The notes: a model not told the origin generated them from the sequence alone. Positions 46,261 to 56,291 are shown, counted from the first letter of the stretch. The stretch is DNA of 64,000 nucleotides from Methylobacter tundripaludum SV96 (GCF_000190755.2 NZ_JH109154.1:303514-367513), one strand, 5' to 3'. Made by a program: numbers and translations.

Positions 46261-47139
46261 ATGATGCGAATTTTTCTTTTTCTGGCGACCAATGTCGCAA
46301 TAATGGTTGTAATCAGTATTGTCTTTAGCCTTTTGGGCTTAACCGGCACTTTAGACGCACAGGGCATAAATCTCGACCTTAACGCGCTGCTGGTCATGTC
46401 GGCAATCATAGGCATAACCGGCTCGGTCATTTCCCTGGCCATGTCAAAATGGTCTGCAAAACAGGCCATGGGCATTCAGATTGTCGAACAACCGCCACGA
46501 AACCAGACCGAACAATGGCTGCTTGCTATTGTGACTCAACAAGCCCAACAGGCGGGCATCGGTATGCCGGAAGTGGGTATTTTTCTGTCCCCCGATGCCA
46601 ACGCCTTTGCTACCGGGATGAATAGAAACAGCGCCTTGGTAGCGGTCAGCACCGGTTTGCTGCAACGCATGAATAAAGATGAAATTGAAGCCGTCATCGG
46701 CCATGAAATTACTCATGTCGCGAACGGGGACATGGTAACGATGGCCTTGATGCAGGGCGTGGTAAACACCTTCGTTTACTTTTTTGCCAGCATCATCGGC
46801 CATGTGGTTGACCGCGTTATCCTTCAAAACGAACGCGGCCATGGCATGGGCTATTTCCTCGCCCAGATGGTTGCGCAAATTGCCTTGGGATTTCTGGCCT
46901 CCCTGCTGGTCATGTGGTTCTCCCGTTACCGGGAATTTAAAGCGGATGCAGGCGGCGCCAAGCTGGCCGGACGGGGAAAAATGATCAGCGCACTTCGCGC
47001 CTTGCAACGCGAATACGAGCCGCAAGACCTGCCCGGACAACTGGCGGCTTTCGGCATTAACGGCGGTAGCGCACAAAAACTGTTTATGAGCCATCCGCCG
47101 TTGGAAGAGCGTATAGAAGCGTTACAAAACATGCGTTGA
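46261..47139 (+). CDS. htpX: membrane protease HtpX
   Basis: 292 aa, standard size. Zinc motif GHEITHVANGD (about 141-151), third ligand region EFKADAGGAKLAG; four membrane helices including the first two at residues 4-26 and 38-58. Degrades misfolded inner-membrane proteins; placed with Hsp20 genes. Confidence 0.95.
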   Translation: MMRIFLFLATNVAIMVVISIVFSLLGLTGTLDAQGINLDLNALLVMSAIIGITGSVISLAMSKWSAKQAMGIQIVEQPPRNQTEQWLLAIVTQQAQQAGIGMPEVGIFLSPDANAFATGMNRNSALVAVSTGLLQRMNKDEIEAVIGHEITHVANGDMVTMALMQGVVNTFVYFFASIIGHVVDRVILQNERGHGMGYFLAQMVAQIALGFLASLLVMWFSRYREFKADAGGAKLAGRGKMISALRALQREYEPQDLPGQLAAFGINGGSAQKLFMSHPPLEERIEALQNMR

Positions 47140-47162
47140 GATAAGCAACATGATTCCAGTCA

Positions 47163-47552
47163 ATGCTAAGACATGCCGTAAAGCCTATTAATCGGCATCA
47201 ATGGATTGCAGAAGCGGCTTATTACAAAGCACTAGCCAGAAAATTCGAACCCGGCAAAGAATTAACCGACTGGTTAGAGGCTGAAACAGACTATTACCGA
47301 ATGCTGGTAGCGCTTTATATGTCCATCCTGGAAGAAGACGGACCGATGACGATTTTAAGCTTGCGGCAGTTGGCTGAGTTTATCGGCATTCAAAACCCTG
47401 AGGATATTCTGTCCGAAATAGAACTTGTAGGGGCTATTCAAAACGCTACCGGACATAGCCCTTGCTTCCGTTCTGAAATCAATAGGCTCTGCGAAGAAAT
47501 GGAATGCCCATGGAGAGCCGAATGCCGGAAACTGGTTTCGGCGTGGTATTGA
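47163..47552 (+). CDS. DUF2934-containing protein
   Basis: 129 aa. N-terminal DUF2934 (IAEAAYYKALARKFEPGKEL, then DWLEAETDYY), then an unrelated C-terminal half with several Cys (FRSEINRLCEEMECPWRAEC). Second DUF2934 gene of the cluster. No known function. Confidence 0.7.
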   Translation: MLRHAVKPINRHQWIAEAAYYKALARKFEPGKELTDWLEAETDYYRMLVALYMSILEEDGPMTILSLRQLAEFIGIQNPEDILSEIELVGAIQNATGHSPCFRSEINRLCEEMECPWRAECRKLVSAWY

Positions 47553-47862
47553 TGGGTTTTATCGTTTCCATATTCTACGTCTCCACTCTGGAGCGGTATA
47601 TTCAATTTAACGCTGGAGCATGGCCCGAGGGAGTTTTAGAGGATAAGAAAACTTAAGCGCAATGCATTTATTCGATCTTGGAAATATCGGGCATAAAAAG
47701 CATGCATGAACCGTTATGGCTTAGCATTTTGATCTGTGCTAGACATTATTAATTTTTCGTAGCGATAGGAATGCCCGTTTTGCGGAAAATAATAAATCCT
47801 TTTTGTTTCACTTTCGATGCCAGCGCAATTTCTGGCACCACATATCAATAAATGTAGATGTC
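47553..47862. other. intergenic region without supported features
   Basis: 310 bp, no frame longer than 60 codons that looks coding and no clear repeat. Confidence 0.3.
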
Positions 47863-48393
47863 TTATCTCGTCTCATCAATGTTCACGTTAATTAAATTAG
47901 CCTGTGCAATCTGTTTGGATTCAATACTTCGAAGAAGCTCCATAGCATCTTTTTTTCCCTGCTTTTCAAAATACACCAAGGAGGAAATAAAAAAAATGAA
48001 AAGCATAAAGTAAAAGCCAGCCTTTCTCGTCTTATGTTTTTCGCGAGTCTCTAGAGGGGAGTCTTTCCTTTTTTTTGGACAATATTTTTTTTTAAACTTT
48101 ACTACCTTTCTTCGTATAGAAAAGCTGTACCAGTCGTTGAATTCCGGCAGTATCATATGCGAGTAAACAAACCGCCAGCCTAGATAAATCATAACTACCC
48201 AAGTTACAAGGGAAAAAGAAATGACAAAACCGTTATAGAGAATCTGATCGAGATTTCGATCCAATATATCTGTGTCTAATAGCAGGACACCTAAATATCC
48301 ACCGTTTTGCGCTGTACTAACACAGTATAAGAACGCCGTAGCAAAGGTAATTATCAATCCGCTATCTATAAGTTTGTTGGTTTGGTTGTCCAT
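47863..48393 (-). CDS. hypothetical membrane protein
   Basis: 176 aa, AT-rich relative to neighbours. Three hydrophobic segments (GLIITFATAFLYCVS, GFVISFSLVTWVVMIYLGW, AGFYFMLFIFFISSLVYF) around a very basic loop (KFKKKYCPKKRKDSP). No family recognised; lower GC may reflect horizontal origin. Confidence 0.6.
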   Translation of the reverse strand: MDNQTNKLIDSGLIITFATAFLYCVSTAQNGGYLGVLLLDTDILDRNLDQILYNGFVISFSLVTWVVMIYLGWRFVYSHMILPEFNDWYSFSIRRKVVKFKKKYCPKKRKDSPLETREKHKTRKAGFYFMLFIFFISSLVYFEKQGKKDAMELLRSIESKQIAQANLINVNIDETR

Positions 48394-48813
48394 AGGAATC
48401 TAACTATAAGTAAACACATGAAAGGCCGCACAAAGAATTTGTTAGTCCATGATGCTACAGTGAGCAATTATTGGTAGCAACTTTTTTTATAAAAATTTCG
48501 TCTCAAAAATTCATTGATCAAACGCGGTATACCGTAATCCGTAGGTGCAACATCTGCATACATAATGCACCGTATAACTGATAGTTTTGTTCTAAAGTTT
48601 GATTGCCCGAACTCTATATGCAGTAAATAAAAAATCATAATTTTAATGCCCCAATCGTAATTTGTTTACCAAGGACGGCTAATCGCTGATCAGGTGTAAA
48701 AACTTCCAGCCTATGTGCGCCCCCCATTAAGTCAAGGTTAAGCTACAACAGTTATATTATTCGCACATAGTTGCTGTTTTTATCCCTCATTTCGACTTTT
48801 ACCTAAAGGAGAA
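48394..48813. other. AT-rich intergenic region
   Basis: 420 bp between divergent genes. No coding frame. Contains poly-T stretches and possible promoters for either gene, none unambiguous. Confidence 0.35.
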
Positions 48814-48843
48814 ATGCCCCCTTCAATTCAATCAGGAATATCT

Positions 48844-50088
48844 ATGGAAACTCAACCAAACTGGGTAACCACTATTGATAAGATAGTCGATATGGGCTTG
48901 AGCCACGGATTGGTGCAACGCACAACTGAAGACGAAGCTTTCAATGGACGGACCATTTGTTTAAACGGCAGGCAGGTGCTGAATTTTGCTCTTTGCAGCT
49001 ACTTGGGATTAGAACAGGATTCCCGACTCAAGCAGGGAACTATTGATGCCGTGACCCGCTACGGCACTCAGTTCGCTATATCGAGAGCCTATATGTCGGC
49101 AACGCCCTATACGGAATTGGAAACCCAACTTGAAAAATTATTCGGGGGTCATGTGCTGGCGACTCCCACCACAACGCTAGGCCATATCGCCGCTTTGCCG
49201 GTGCTCATTCAAAAAGGCGATGTGATTATCATCGACCAGATGGCTCACAACAGTATGCAGACCGCTGCAAAGCTGGTGCAGGCGGACGGGGTTCCTGTCG
49301 AAACGCTGCTTCACGGCAACCTGGAGTTGCTTGAGGAGCGAATCAACGTCCTTAGCAAGCAGTATCGCCATGTCTGGTACCTGACTGACGGCATTTACAG
49401 CATGTTTGGAGACCGGGCTCCGGTACATGAATTAGGCCAGTTATTAAACCGCTACGAGCAGCTGCATCTGTATTTTGACGATGCTCACGGCATGAGCTGG
49501 ATAGGCAAGCATGGCCGGGGTTATGTTCTCGATTGTCTACCCATTCAAGAGCGGATGGTTGTTGCGACGTCCCTGTGCAAAGCATACGCTGCCGGCGGCG
49601 GGGCGCTCATTTTTCCGAATGCACGGATGCATCGACACGTTAAAAACTGCGGAGGGCCGATGATTTTTTCAGGTCCTATTCAGCCTCCCATGCTAGGCGC
49701 AGCACTTGCCTCTGCTCGCATCCATCTTTCGCCGGAGATTAATTGCCTGCAACTGGAACTGCAAGACCGTATTGCGTTCTGCAATCGGCTGCTTAAAGCA
49801 TTCGAAATACCTGTCGCATGCAGTTCGCAGTCGCCCATTTTTTACATCAAACTAGGACTTCCTCATGTTGCCGGCGATATGGTCAAATATCTGCTTGATG
49901 AGGGTTTTTATACAAACCACGCTGTTTATCCGGCAGTATCCCGGCGAAAATCGGGTATACGATTCACTTTAACCCGGCACCTGTCTTTTGATGATATTCA
50001 CGGTCTGATTGAGGCCATCGCCCGCAACCTTCCGAGGGTTATGGATACAAAGTCCAGAAAGGGAGCGGAAAAATGTGTTCCGTTGTAA
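48844..50088 (+). CDS. alpha-oxoamine synthase family PLP enzyme
   Basis: 414 aa from ATG 48844 (AGGA six nt upstream); ATG 48814 would add ten residues but its GGAG is only two nt away. Fold-type I PLP enzyme of the KBL/BioF/CqsA group: LNFALCSYLGLEQDSRLK, HNSMQTAAKLVQADGVP, YFDDAHGMSWIGKHGRG and PLP-lysine region TSLCKAYAAGGGAL. Such enzymes condense an amino acid with an acyl-thioester. No biotin, thiolactone or haem genes are near, so the product is unknown. A Sfp-type transferase is 6.6 kb away but not linked. Confidence 0.8.
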   Translation: METQPNWVTTIDKIVDMGLSHGLVQRTTEDEAFNGRTICLNGRQVLNFALCSYLGLEQDSRLKQGTIDAVTRYGTQFAISRAYMSATPYTELETQLEKLFGGHVLATPTTTLGHIAALPVLIQKGDVIIIDQMAHNSMQTAAKLVQADGVPVETLLHGNLELLEERINVLSKQYRHVWYLTDGIYSMFGDRAPVHELGQLLNRYEQLHLYFDDAHGMSWIGKHGRGYVLDCLPIQERMVVATSLCKAYAAGGGALIFPNARMHRHVKNCGGPMIFSGPIQPPMLGAALASARIHLSPEINCLQLELQDRIAFCNRLLKAFEIPVACSSQSPIFYIKLGLPHVAGDMVKYLLDEGFYTNHAVYPAVSRRKSGIRFTLTRHLSFDDIHGLIEAIARNLPRVMDTKSRKGAEKCVPL

Positions 50089-50158
50089 CAAACTAAAGTC
50101 GCAACGCCATGCGCATCAACTTAAGCTAAGCGCTACATGATACTGTTTGTCGTATAAT

Positions 50159-50231
50159 CAGGAGTGCAAGCTTTGCTTGCCACATTGACAATAATGCATC
50201 GTATACCGTGCAGGCAAAAGCCTGCACTCCT
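50159..50231. repeat. repeat D palindrome
   Basis: GGAGTGCAAGCTTTGCTTGC and GCAGGCAAAAGCCTGCACTC with an ATGCATCGTATAC centre; second copy of the family at 40172-40270. Confidence 0.7.
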
Positions 50232-50252
50232 TCCTTAAACTGCCGCACCAGG

Positions 50253-50819
50253 CTATCGCTGATAAGTGCCGATCAGTTCCGCCTGCCCAATAACATGCCC
50301 TGCCATCGCTTTTTCAAGCTGGGTCTTATTGGGATGATGCAGATCGGGCAACTCAACATCCAGCGCATAAAGTTTATGAAAGTAGCGATGCCGACCAACG
50401 GGTGGGCATGGACCGCCGTAGCCCGTCCGTTTCCAGTCGTTTTTGCCTTGGTAAGTGCCGACGGGTAAATTGGCGACAGCAACGGCTTGCGGTAGCTCTG
50501 TAGCCGTCGGCGGAATGTTGTAAAGCAGCCAATGTACCCAGGTCATTTTGGGCTTGGCAGGATCCGGCGCATCGGGATCGTCAACAATCAACACCAGACT
50601 TTTGGTATTTTGCGGAAGCCCCGACCAGCTTAAAGCGGGCGAACTGTCGTTGCCGTCACAGGTAAAAATTTTGGGAATTTCTCCCTGATGGGCAAAGTCC
50701 GGTGATTTGAGGATCAAGGTCATGTGTTGCTCTCCTTCAGCCAAGACGGCTGTAGTAAAAAAGATGCTGAAAACCAAATAAATTAGGCGGATAAAAATAG
50801 GCTGCTTGATTGAATTCAT
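50253..50819 (-). CDS. YbhB/YbcL family Raf kinase inhibitor-like protein, exported
   Basis: 188 aa with N-terminal signal (LIYLVFSIFFTTAVLAEG). PEBP fold: IFTCDGNDSSPALSWSGLP, LIVDDPDAPDP, WVHWLLYNIPP and GYGGPCPPVGRHRYFHKLYAL. Function of bacterial PEBPs is not well known. Confidence 0.9.
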   Translation of the reverse strand: MNSIKQPIFIRLIYLVFSIFFTTAVLAEGEQHMTLILKSPDFAHQGEIPKIFTCDGNDSSPALSWSGLPQNTKSLVLIVDDPDAPDPAKPKMTWVHWLLYNIPPTATELPQAVAVANLPVGTYQGKNDWKRTGYGGPCPPVGRHRYFHKLYALDVELPDLHHPNKTQLEKAMAGHVIGQAELIGTYQR

Positions 50820-51036
50820 TAATCACCTCAAAAATAAAATTAGGATTGCCGGTTTACTGATCGCCAATCTCAAGATTGGAAACCAGCCCTTACAAACTCG
50901 TGTCCGCTCCTAAACCATAAACCTATCCCGACCGGCTGGCAATTGTAGAAAAGACCTACAGACAAACAACTTTTCATTAGTTTAAACTCCATCGCTACAG
51001 CCGATTTTTGTGCGGTAAAATCAGGAGGTTGTGAAT

Positions 51037-51783
51037 ATGAGAAGAGTAAAACATCTTATTTTTTGGCTGGTGGTCATCGGCATTATTTTGCTGTTATTTT
51101 CCTCCCATGTGATCGCTGAAAATGATTTTCACCGGCAACGCTATGCGTTGGTCGAGATCATCAAGGCCGAAGTGAAGGAGACCGGCGATTTCCTGAATCA
51201 GGAAGCGCTCGATGAGCGGGTTATCGATGCGCTGCTCAAGGTGCCGAGACATGAATTCGTCCGCGATACTGAGCGTCCCTATGCCTACGCAAACAGGCCG
51301 CTCCCTATCGGTCATGGCCAGACTATTTCCCAGCCTTATATCGTGGCGGTCATGACCGACCTGCTTAAGCTGAAAAAAACCGACCGGGTTCTGGAAGTCG
51401 GCACCGGTTCAGGGTACCAGGCGGCTATTCTCGCCGAACTGGTTGATAGCGTCTACACCCTGGAAATTGTTGAACCGCTGGCTAAACAGGCCGCAGAAAA
51501 CCTTAAACGAACCGGTTATGACGCCGTTCATACCCGCATCGGCGACGGTTATTACGGCTGGGAAGAAGCCGCGCCTTTTGACGGCATTGTCGTTACCGCC
51601 GTTGCCAGCCATATACCGCCGCCGCTGATTAAACAGCTTAAACCCGGCGGTCGCATGATCATCCCGGTCGGCGCTCAGTTTATGACCCAGTACCTGGTTT
51701 TGGTGACTAAAGATGATGACGGAAAAGTCACCACTCGCCAAATCCTGCCGGTCAGTTTCGTCCCGCTCACCGGCAAGCACTGA
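51037..51783 (+). CDS. pcm: protein-L-isoaspartate O-methyltransferase with N-terminal signal/anchor
   Basis: 248 aa from ATG 51037 (AGGAGG eight nt upstream; GTG 51031 is too close). PCMT motifs RHEFVRDTERPYAYANRPLP, GQTISQPYIVAVMTDLL and the SAM site VLEVGTGSGYQAAILAEL. It repairs isoaspartate residues. Unlike the usual cytosolic enzyme it starts with a hydrophobic helix (LIFWLVVIGIILLLF) and HVIAEN cleavage-like site, suggesting a periplasmic location. Confidence 0.88.
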   Translation: MRRVKHLIFWLVVIGIILLLFSSHVIAENDFHRQRYALVEIIKAEVKETGDFLNQEALDERVIDALLKVPRHEFVRDTERPYAYANRPLPIGHGQTISQPYIVAVMTDLLKLKKTDRVLEVGTGSGYQAAILAELVDSVYTLEIVEPLAKQAAENLKRTGYDAVHTRIGDGYYGWEEAAPFDGIVVTAVASHIPPPLIKQLKPGGRMIIPVGAQFMTQYLVLVTKDDDGKVTTRQILPVSFVPLTGKH

Positions 51784-51790
51784 CGGGAAA

Positions 51791-54223
51791 ATGCCGATGA
51801 AGCCGCGTTTATCGCTATTGGCCGCTGTCGCCATTATTTCGGCATCCGCCCTGGCCTATGAAATTTTATTGATGCGCCTGTTTTCGATTATCCAATGGCA
51901 TCATTTCGCTTACTTGATGATCAGTCTGGCGCTATTGGGCTACGGCGTCAGCGGCGTGTTCCTGGCGCTGAACCGCGACCGGTTAGCGCAACATTTCCCG
52001 GCTGCGATCATGGCCAATATGTTGCTGTTCAGTCTTTTGGCACCCGCCTGTTTTTTGCTGGCCCAGCAAATCCCGTTTAATCCGGCAGAAATGCTATGGA
52101 CGCCCGTGCAGTTATTGTATTTGTGCGGCATTTACCTGATTCTGGCGTTACCCTTCTTTTTCGCGGCCAATGTGGTCGGCCTGTCCCTTTACCGCTACAA
52201 GAGCCAGGTATCTTCCATCTATGCGGCCGACCTGTTTGGCGCCGGCTTGGGCAGTGCCGGGGTTATTTTGCTGCTGTCCATTATGTTTCCCGAAAAAATA
52301 TTAACCGTGTTGATGCTGTCGGGACTGCTCGCGACCTTGCTGGTATCGAGCTATACCTTTAACGCCCCAAAATACTGGACCATTGCGTCCGTTATCATCG
52401 GGCTGGCGGTTATTTTCGCCCCGACCGGCTGGATGACACTGAAAGTTTCACCGTATAAAAGCCTGAATCAATTACTGCAAGTGCCGGGCACAAAAATCAT
52501 AGACCGGTATTCCAGTCCGCTGGGTTTAATCAGTGTAGTCAAGAGCGAGATTACCCCGCTACGCCATGCGCCCGGCTTGAGCCTTAATGCTACGACAGAG
52601 CCGCCCGAGCAACTTGCCGTGTTTACCGATGCCGACAATATGACCGCCATCACCCGCTATGACGGCAACCCCGAAACGCTCGGCTACCTGGATCAAACCA
52701 CATCGGCCCTGCCCTATCACCTGAAACAACACTCCGACATCCTGATTCTCGGGGCTGGTACCGGCAGCGATATTTTACAGGCCGGCTATCACGCCATTAA
52801 GCACGTCGATGCCGTTGAACTGAACCCTCAAATCATCGACCTGGTTCAAAGAAAATATGCCGATTTTGCCGGTTACCTTTATTCCAGCGCCCATGTTAAT
52901 GTCCACGTTGATGAAGCCCGCGGCTACCTTGCAGCAACGGATAAAACCTATGATTTGGTCAATATTTCATTGCTGGATGCGTTTGGCGCATCGACCGCAG
53001 GCCTTTATTCGATGGCTGAAAACTACCTTTATACCGAACAGGCCATACGGGAATATCTGCGCCATGTCAGCGCAAACGGTTACCTCAGCATTACCCGCTG
53101 GATTAAAATTCCGCCGCGCGATGAACCCAAACTGTTGGTTACGGTTATTAACGCGCTTAAAGATGCCAATGTCAGGCAGCCCGGCCAACAGATAATCATG
53201 ATACGCGGTTGGCAAACCAGTACCTTACTGGTAAAAAACGGCAATATATCCGCCGAGGAAATCAGCCGGTTAAAACAGTTCTGCACCGAACGCAGCTTCG
53301 ATTTGGTTTATTATCCCGGCATCTCGGAGTCGGAAGTCAATCGCTTCAATATCCAGCAGCAGCCTTACCTGTACGAGGCGGCTGTGGCTTTATTGGGCGA
53401 CCAAAGCCGGGCGTTTATTGATGCTTATAAGTTCAATATAGAACCTGCGACAGATGACCGGCCCTACCTGTTTCATTTTTTTAAATGGCGCACCCTGCCC
53501 GAGATTTTGTCGTTATTGGGTACCGGCGGAAGCTTTTTACTGGAAAGCGGCTATTTATTGTTAATTGCGGCTTTGGTCCAAGCGATGCTCGCCAGTCTAT
53601 TATTGATAGCGTTACCGCTGTGGTTGTGGAAAAGCAAGCTGGGCATCGAGCCGGGATCGGGAAGCCATCTGCGCATACTCGTGTATTTTTTCTGCCTGGG
53701 TTTGGCATTCTTGTTCATTGAAATCGCCTTTATCCAGAAATTTATCCTGATTCTGCATCATCCGCTTTATGCCATTACCGTGGTGCTGAGTACCTTTTTG
53801 TTATCCGCCGGTGCCGGCAGTTATTTCTCAACCAAGCTGTCGAGCAGGACTGAAAAATCGGCGTTTATGCTGCCGATGGCGGCTATCGCATTGCTCAGCA
53901 TCGGTTACAGCCTGGGCTTTGAAGCTATCGCCGGTTTTTTGCTGAAAACGGGAAGCCTGAGCCGCTACCTGTTTTCGATAATTTTGATAGCGCCGCTGGG
54001 TTTTTGCATGGGCATGCCGTTTCCGATGGCGCTGGCTAACATCAGCCGAACCGCCCCGGCATTGATACCCTGGGCATGGGGCATTAACGGCTGCGCCTCG
54101 GTGATCAGCGCGATACTGGCAACCCTGATTGCGATGCAGTTCAGCTTTACCGTGTTGATCTTTCTGGCGGTGATTTTGTATGGGGTTGCGGCGTGGTGTT
54201 TTCCAAAATGGGTACAGGCATAG
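51791..54223 (+). CDS. polytopic membrane protein with spermidine-synthase-like methyltransferase domain
   Basis: 810 aa from ATG 51791, 7 nt after pcm; ATG 51797 is possible. About six to seven N-terminal helices, a central SpeE-like Rossmann domain (ILGAGTGSDILQAGYHAI, VDAVELNPQI, about 315-345), then several C-terminal helices. Fused spermidine synthase-like membrane proteins are widespread and mostly uncharacterised. Tight linkage to an exported isoaspartyl methyltransferase suggests a shared pathway, perhaps protein repair or modification. Confidence 0.82.
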   Translation: MPMKPRLSLLAAVAIISASALAYEILLMRLFSIIQWHHFAYLMISLALLGYGVSGVFLALNRDRLAQHFPAAIMANMLLFSLLAPACFLLAQQIPFNPAEMLWTPVQLLYLCGIYLILALPFFFAANVVGLSLYRYKSQVSSIYAADLFGAGLGSAGVILLLSIMFPEKILTVLMLSGLLATLLVSSYTFNAPKYWTIASVIIGLAVIFAPTGWMTLKVSPYKSLNQLLQVPGTKIIDRYSSPLGLISVVKSEITPLRHAPGLSLNATTEPPEQLAVFTDADNMTAITRYDGNPETLGYLDQTTSALPYHLKQHSDILILGAGTGSDILQAGYHAIKHVDAVELNPQIIDLVQRKYADFAGYLYSSAHVNVHVDEARGYLAATDKTYDLVNISLLDAFGASTAGLYSMAENYLYTEQAIREYLRHVSANGYLSITRWIKIPPRDEPKLLVTVINALKDANVRQPGQQIIMIRGWQTSTLLVKNGNISAEEISRLKQFCTERSFDLVYYPGISESEVNRFNIQQQPYLYEAAVALLGDQSRAFIDAYKFNIEPATDDRPYLFHFFKWRTLPEILSLLGTGGSFLLESGYLLLIAALVQAMLASLLLIALPLWLWKSKLGIEPGSGSHLRILVYFFCLGLAFLFIEIAFIQKFILILHHPLYAITVVLSTFLLSAGAGSYFSTKLSSRTEKSAFMLPMAAIALLSIGYSLGFEAIAGFLLKTGSLSRYLFSIILIAPLGFCMGMPFPMALANISRTAPALIPWAWGINGCASVISAILATLIAMQFSFTVLIFLAVILYGVAAWCFPKWVQA

Positions 54224-54261
54224 CGTTAATGCTCTGCGTTATTAGGCAATGACTAAGAAAA

Positions 54262-54296
54262 TTTACCACGAAAGACACGAAGAAAATATTCCAGTT
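54262..54296. repeat. repeat C word
   Basis: ACCACGAAAGACACGAAGAA, a single arm of the CACGAAG family. Confidence 0.5.
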
Positions 54297-54341
54297 AACC
54301 CCATGTATTGAAACTTCGTCGCCTCTGTGGCCAATCGTTTT

Positions 54342-55257
54342 TTAGACTGTTTTAGATAATACGCTTACAGTTTCGTTTGCTTTCCGCCCACGCCGGAACG
54401 CGCCCGGCGAGTTGCCGAAATAACGCTTGAACGCCTTGCTGAATGCCGGTACCGAATCGTATCCGCAACGCTCGGCCACCCGTTCTACACTCATGCCCGG
54501 CTCCATCAACCAGCCTGCTGCAATCTGCAACCGCCAAGCGCTAAGGTATTCAATCGGCGAACTGCCGATCAGTGCGGCGAATTTCTCCGATAACACGGTT
54601 TTGGACAATCCCGCTTTGGAACACAGTTCGGCAACCGTCCAGGGTTGCCAGGGCTGCTGATGAATCAAGCCCAACACGGTTGCCAGCCGTCTGTCCTGCA
54701 TGGCCGCAAACACACCCTGCCCTACCAAATTTTCCTCAATGCAGTAACGGATCACCAGTACGAACAGGCTGTCGCATAACCGTTCCACGACCGAGTCGCT
54801 GCCAAAGCGCTGACCGGAAGCCTCGCTAATAACCAGCTCTATCAGCTTGGCCAGTATGTCGCCGGCTTGGTTCTTTTTGATCACAATCTCGGCGGGCAGT
54901 ACCTGCCACAACAACGATCGGGGCGTAGCCAACTCGATCTCGCCGCAGACAAATCCGGATTCGCCATCCTCCCAGCCTGTTAAACGGTTGTCGGACGCGT
55001 CGTCAGGTAAATGCTTGGCGCAGTATGACAAAAAATGCTTTGGCGCATGCGGCAGAAACAAAATCAAATCGCCGCTTTCCAGCGCCAGCGGCGTTTCCCG
55101 GCTCGGCGAATGCACCCAGCCTTGCCCCTTGCTGAGCATGAAACCAAACCGAAGTATCGGAATTGTGATCCATCAGCCAGCGTCCGCAAACGCCGCCCGA
55201 ATAAACCAGCTTGGCTCGCAAATTCAGCGCGTTGACCAGCGCAGTTAAAGCATCCAC
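54342..55257 (-). pseudogene. AraC family regulator with cupin_6 domain, frameshifted
   Basis: The N-terminal cupin begins at ATG 55257 (MDALTALVNALNLRAKLVYS) and reads to about TSVWFH, then the frame is lost near 55140; the rest of the cupin and the AraC domain continue in another frame from 55139 to 54342 (LSKGQGWVHSPS ... two HTH motifs: WTVAELCSKAGLSKTVLSEK and RVAERCGYDSVPAFSKAFKR). Joining both gives about 305 aa, the family length. One-base indel or sequencing error. Divergent from the AhpD-like gene it probably controls. Confidence 0.8.
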
Positions 55258-55437
55258 ATCGATCTCTCGGACAATCGGACAACAATCCCGGAGTTACGGG
55301 CATGGGTTCGGCAAGCCGGATTGCTTAACCTATTCCCGTCGGAATTTTTAATTGCGGAGATCGTGAAATGAACGTTTAGCCCAAGCCTTTGCATAACAAA
55401 ACCTATTCAGATTAATCAAAAAAACAGGAGATACAGT

Positions 55438-56016
55438 ATGTCCCAATTTAACATTTATTCCATTCAAAATGCGCCTCTTGCTGCCCAACCGCTACTTGAA
55501 GGCGCACAACAAAAATTCGGCTTTGTGCCGAATTTGCTGGGCGGCTTCGCCGAATCGCCGACGGTTTTACAGGCCTATCTCGATATTGGCGCATTGTTCG
55601 ACAGAACCTCGCTGACCCCGGTCGAGCAACAGGTCGTACTGCTTGCCGCCAGTATCGAAAACCATTGCATTTACTGCGTAGCCGTCCATTCAATGCTGGC
55701 CAAACATAAGGCCAAGGCCGATGCCGCCATTGTCAATGCACTGCGTGAGAAACAGCCGTTGCCGGACAAAAAGCTGGATGCCTTGGCAACCTTTACCCAC
55801 GCCATGGTCGAACAGCGCGGCAAAGTAACCGGCATAGCCTTGGATAATTTTATCGCCGCAGGATACAGTCGGGCGCAGGTGATGGAAGTGGTGCTGGGCG
55901 TAACGATGAAAACCCTCAGCAACTACGCCAATCATATTATTCACGCACCGTTGGACAGTCAATTCCAAGCCGAGGCATGGGATGCGCCTGCTCTGTGCAG
56001 CAAGCAGTGCGCTTGA
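55438..56016 (+). CDS. carboxymuconolactone decarboxylase (AhpD-like) family protein
   Basis: 192 aa, strong SD (AGGAGA). Domain features: FGFVPNLLGGFAESP, then NHCIYCVAVHSMLAKHK with the CxxxxxH variant of the AhpD active site (Cys-x2-x3-His). Likely peroxidase/thiol-related. A related gene with a LysR regulator lies at 62490. Confidence 0.85.
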   Translation: MSQFNIYSIQNAPLAAQPLLEGAQQKFGFVPNLLGGFAESPTVLQAYLDIGALFDRTSLTPVEQQVVLLAASIENHCIYCVAVHSMLAKHKAKADAAIVNALREKQPLPDKKLDALATFTHAMVEQRGKVTGIALDNFIAAGYSRAQVMEVVLGVTMKTLSNYANHIIHAPLDSQFQAEAWDAPALCSKQCA

Positions 56017-56145
56017 ACTTTATACATAACTTAAACCATTAGGAGAAACACCATGCCGCTCGTACAAATCAAAGGTATCAGCGGTTATTTATCGCTACAA
56101 CAAAAACAGGAAATCATCAGTAAGGTCACCGATGCGATCGTTTCG

Positions 56146-56291
56146 GCAATTGCTCCTGCATTGCTAAACCACAAGGATGTGGTGAATGCAGAAAACGCAT
56201 GGAGCAGTTTTCTGTCTACCTCCTGCATAACCCACAGGGATGTGGGGAATGCAGATATTGCAGGAGCAAATATCTGTCCATGCAGTCGTCG
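56146..56291. repeat. repeat B (long form) inside the tautomerase gene
   Basis: Begins GCAATTGCTCCTGCATTG and ends CCATGCAGTCG; TCG before it (56143-56145) and at its end may be a 3-bp target duplication. Contains CCACAAGGATGTGG and CCCACAGGGATGTGG sub-palindromes. Similar to 44296-44420 in reverse. Confidence 0.8.
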
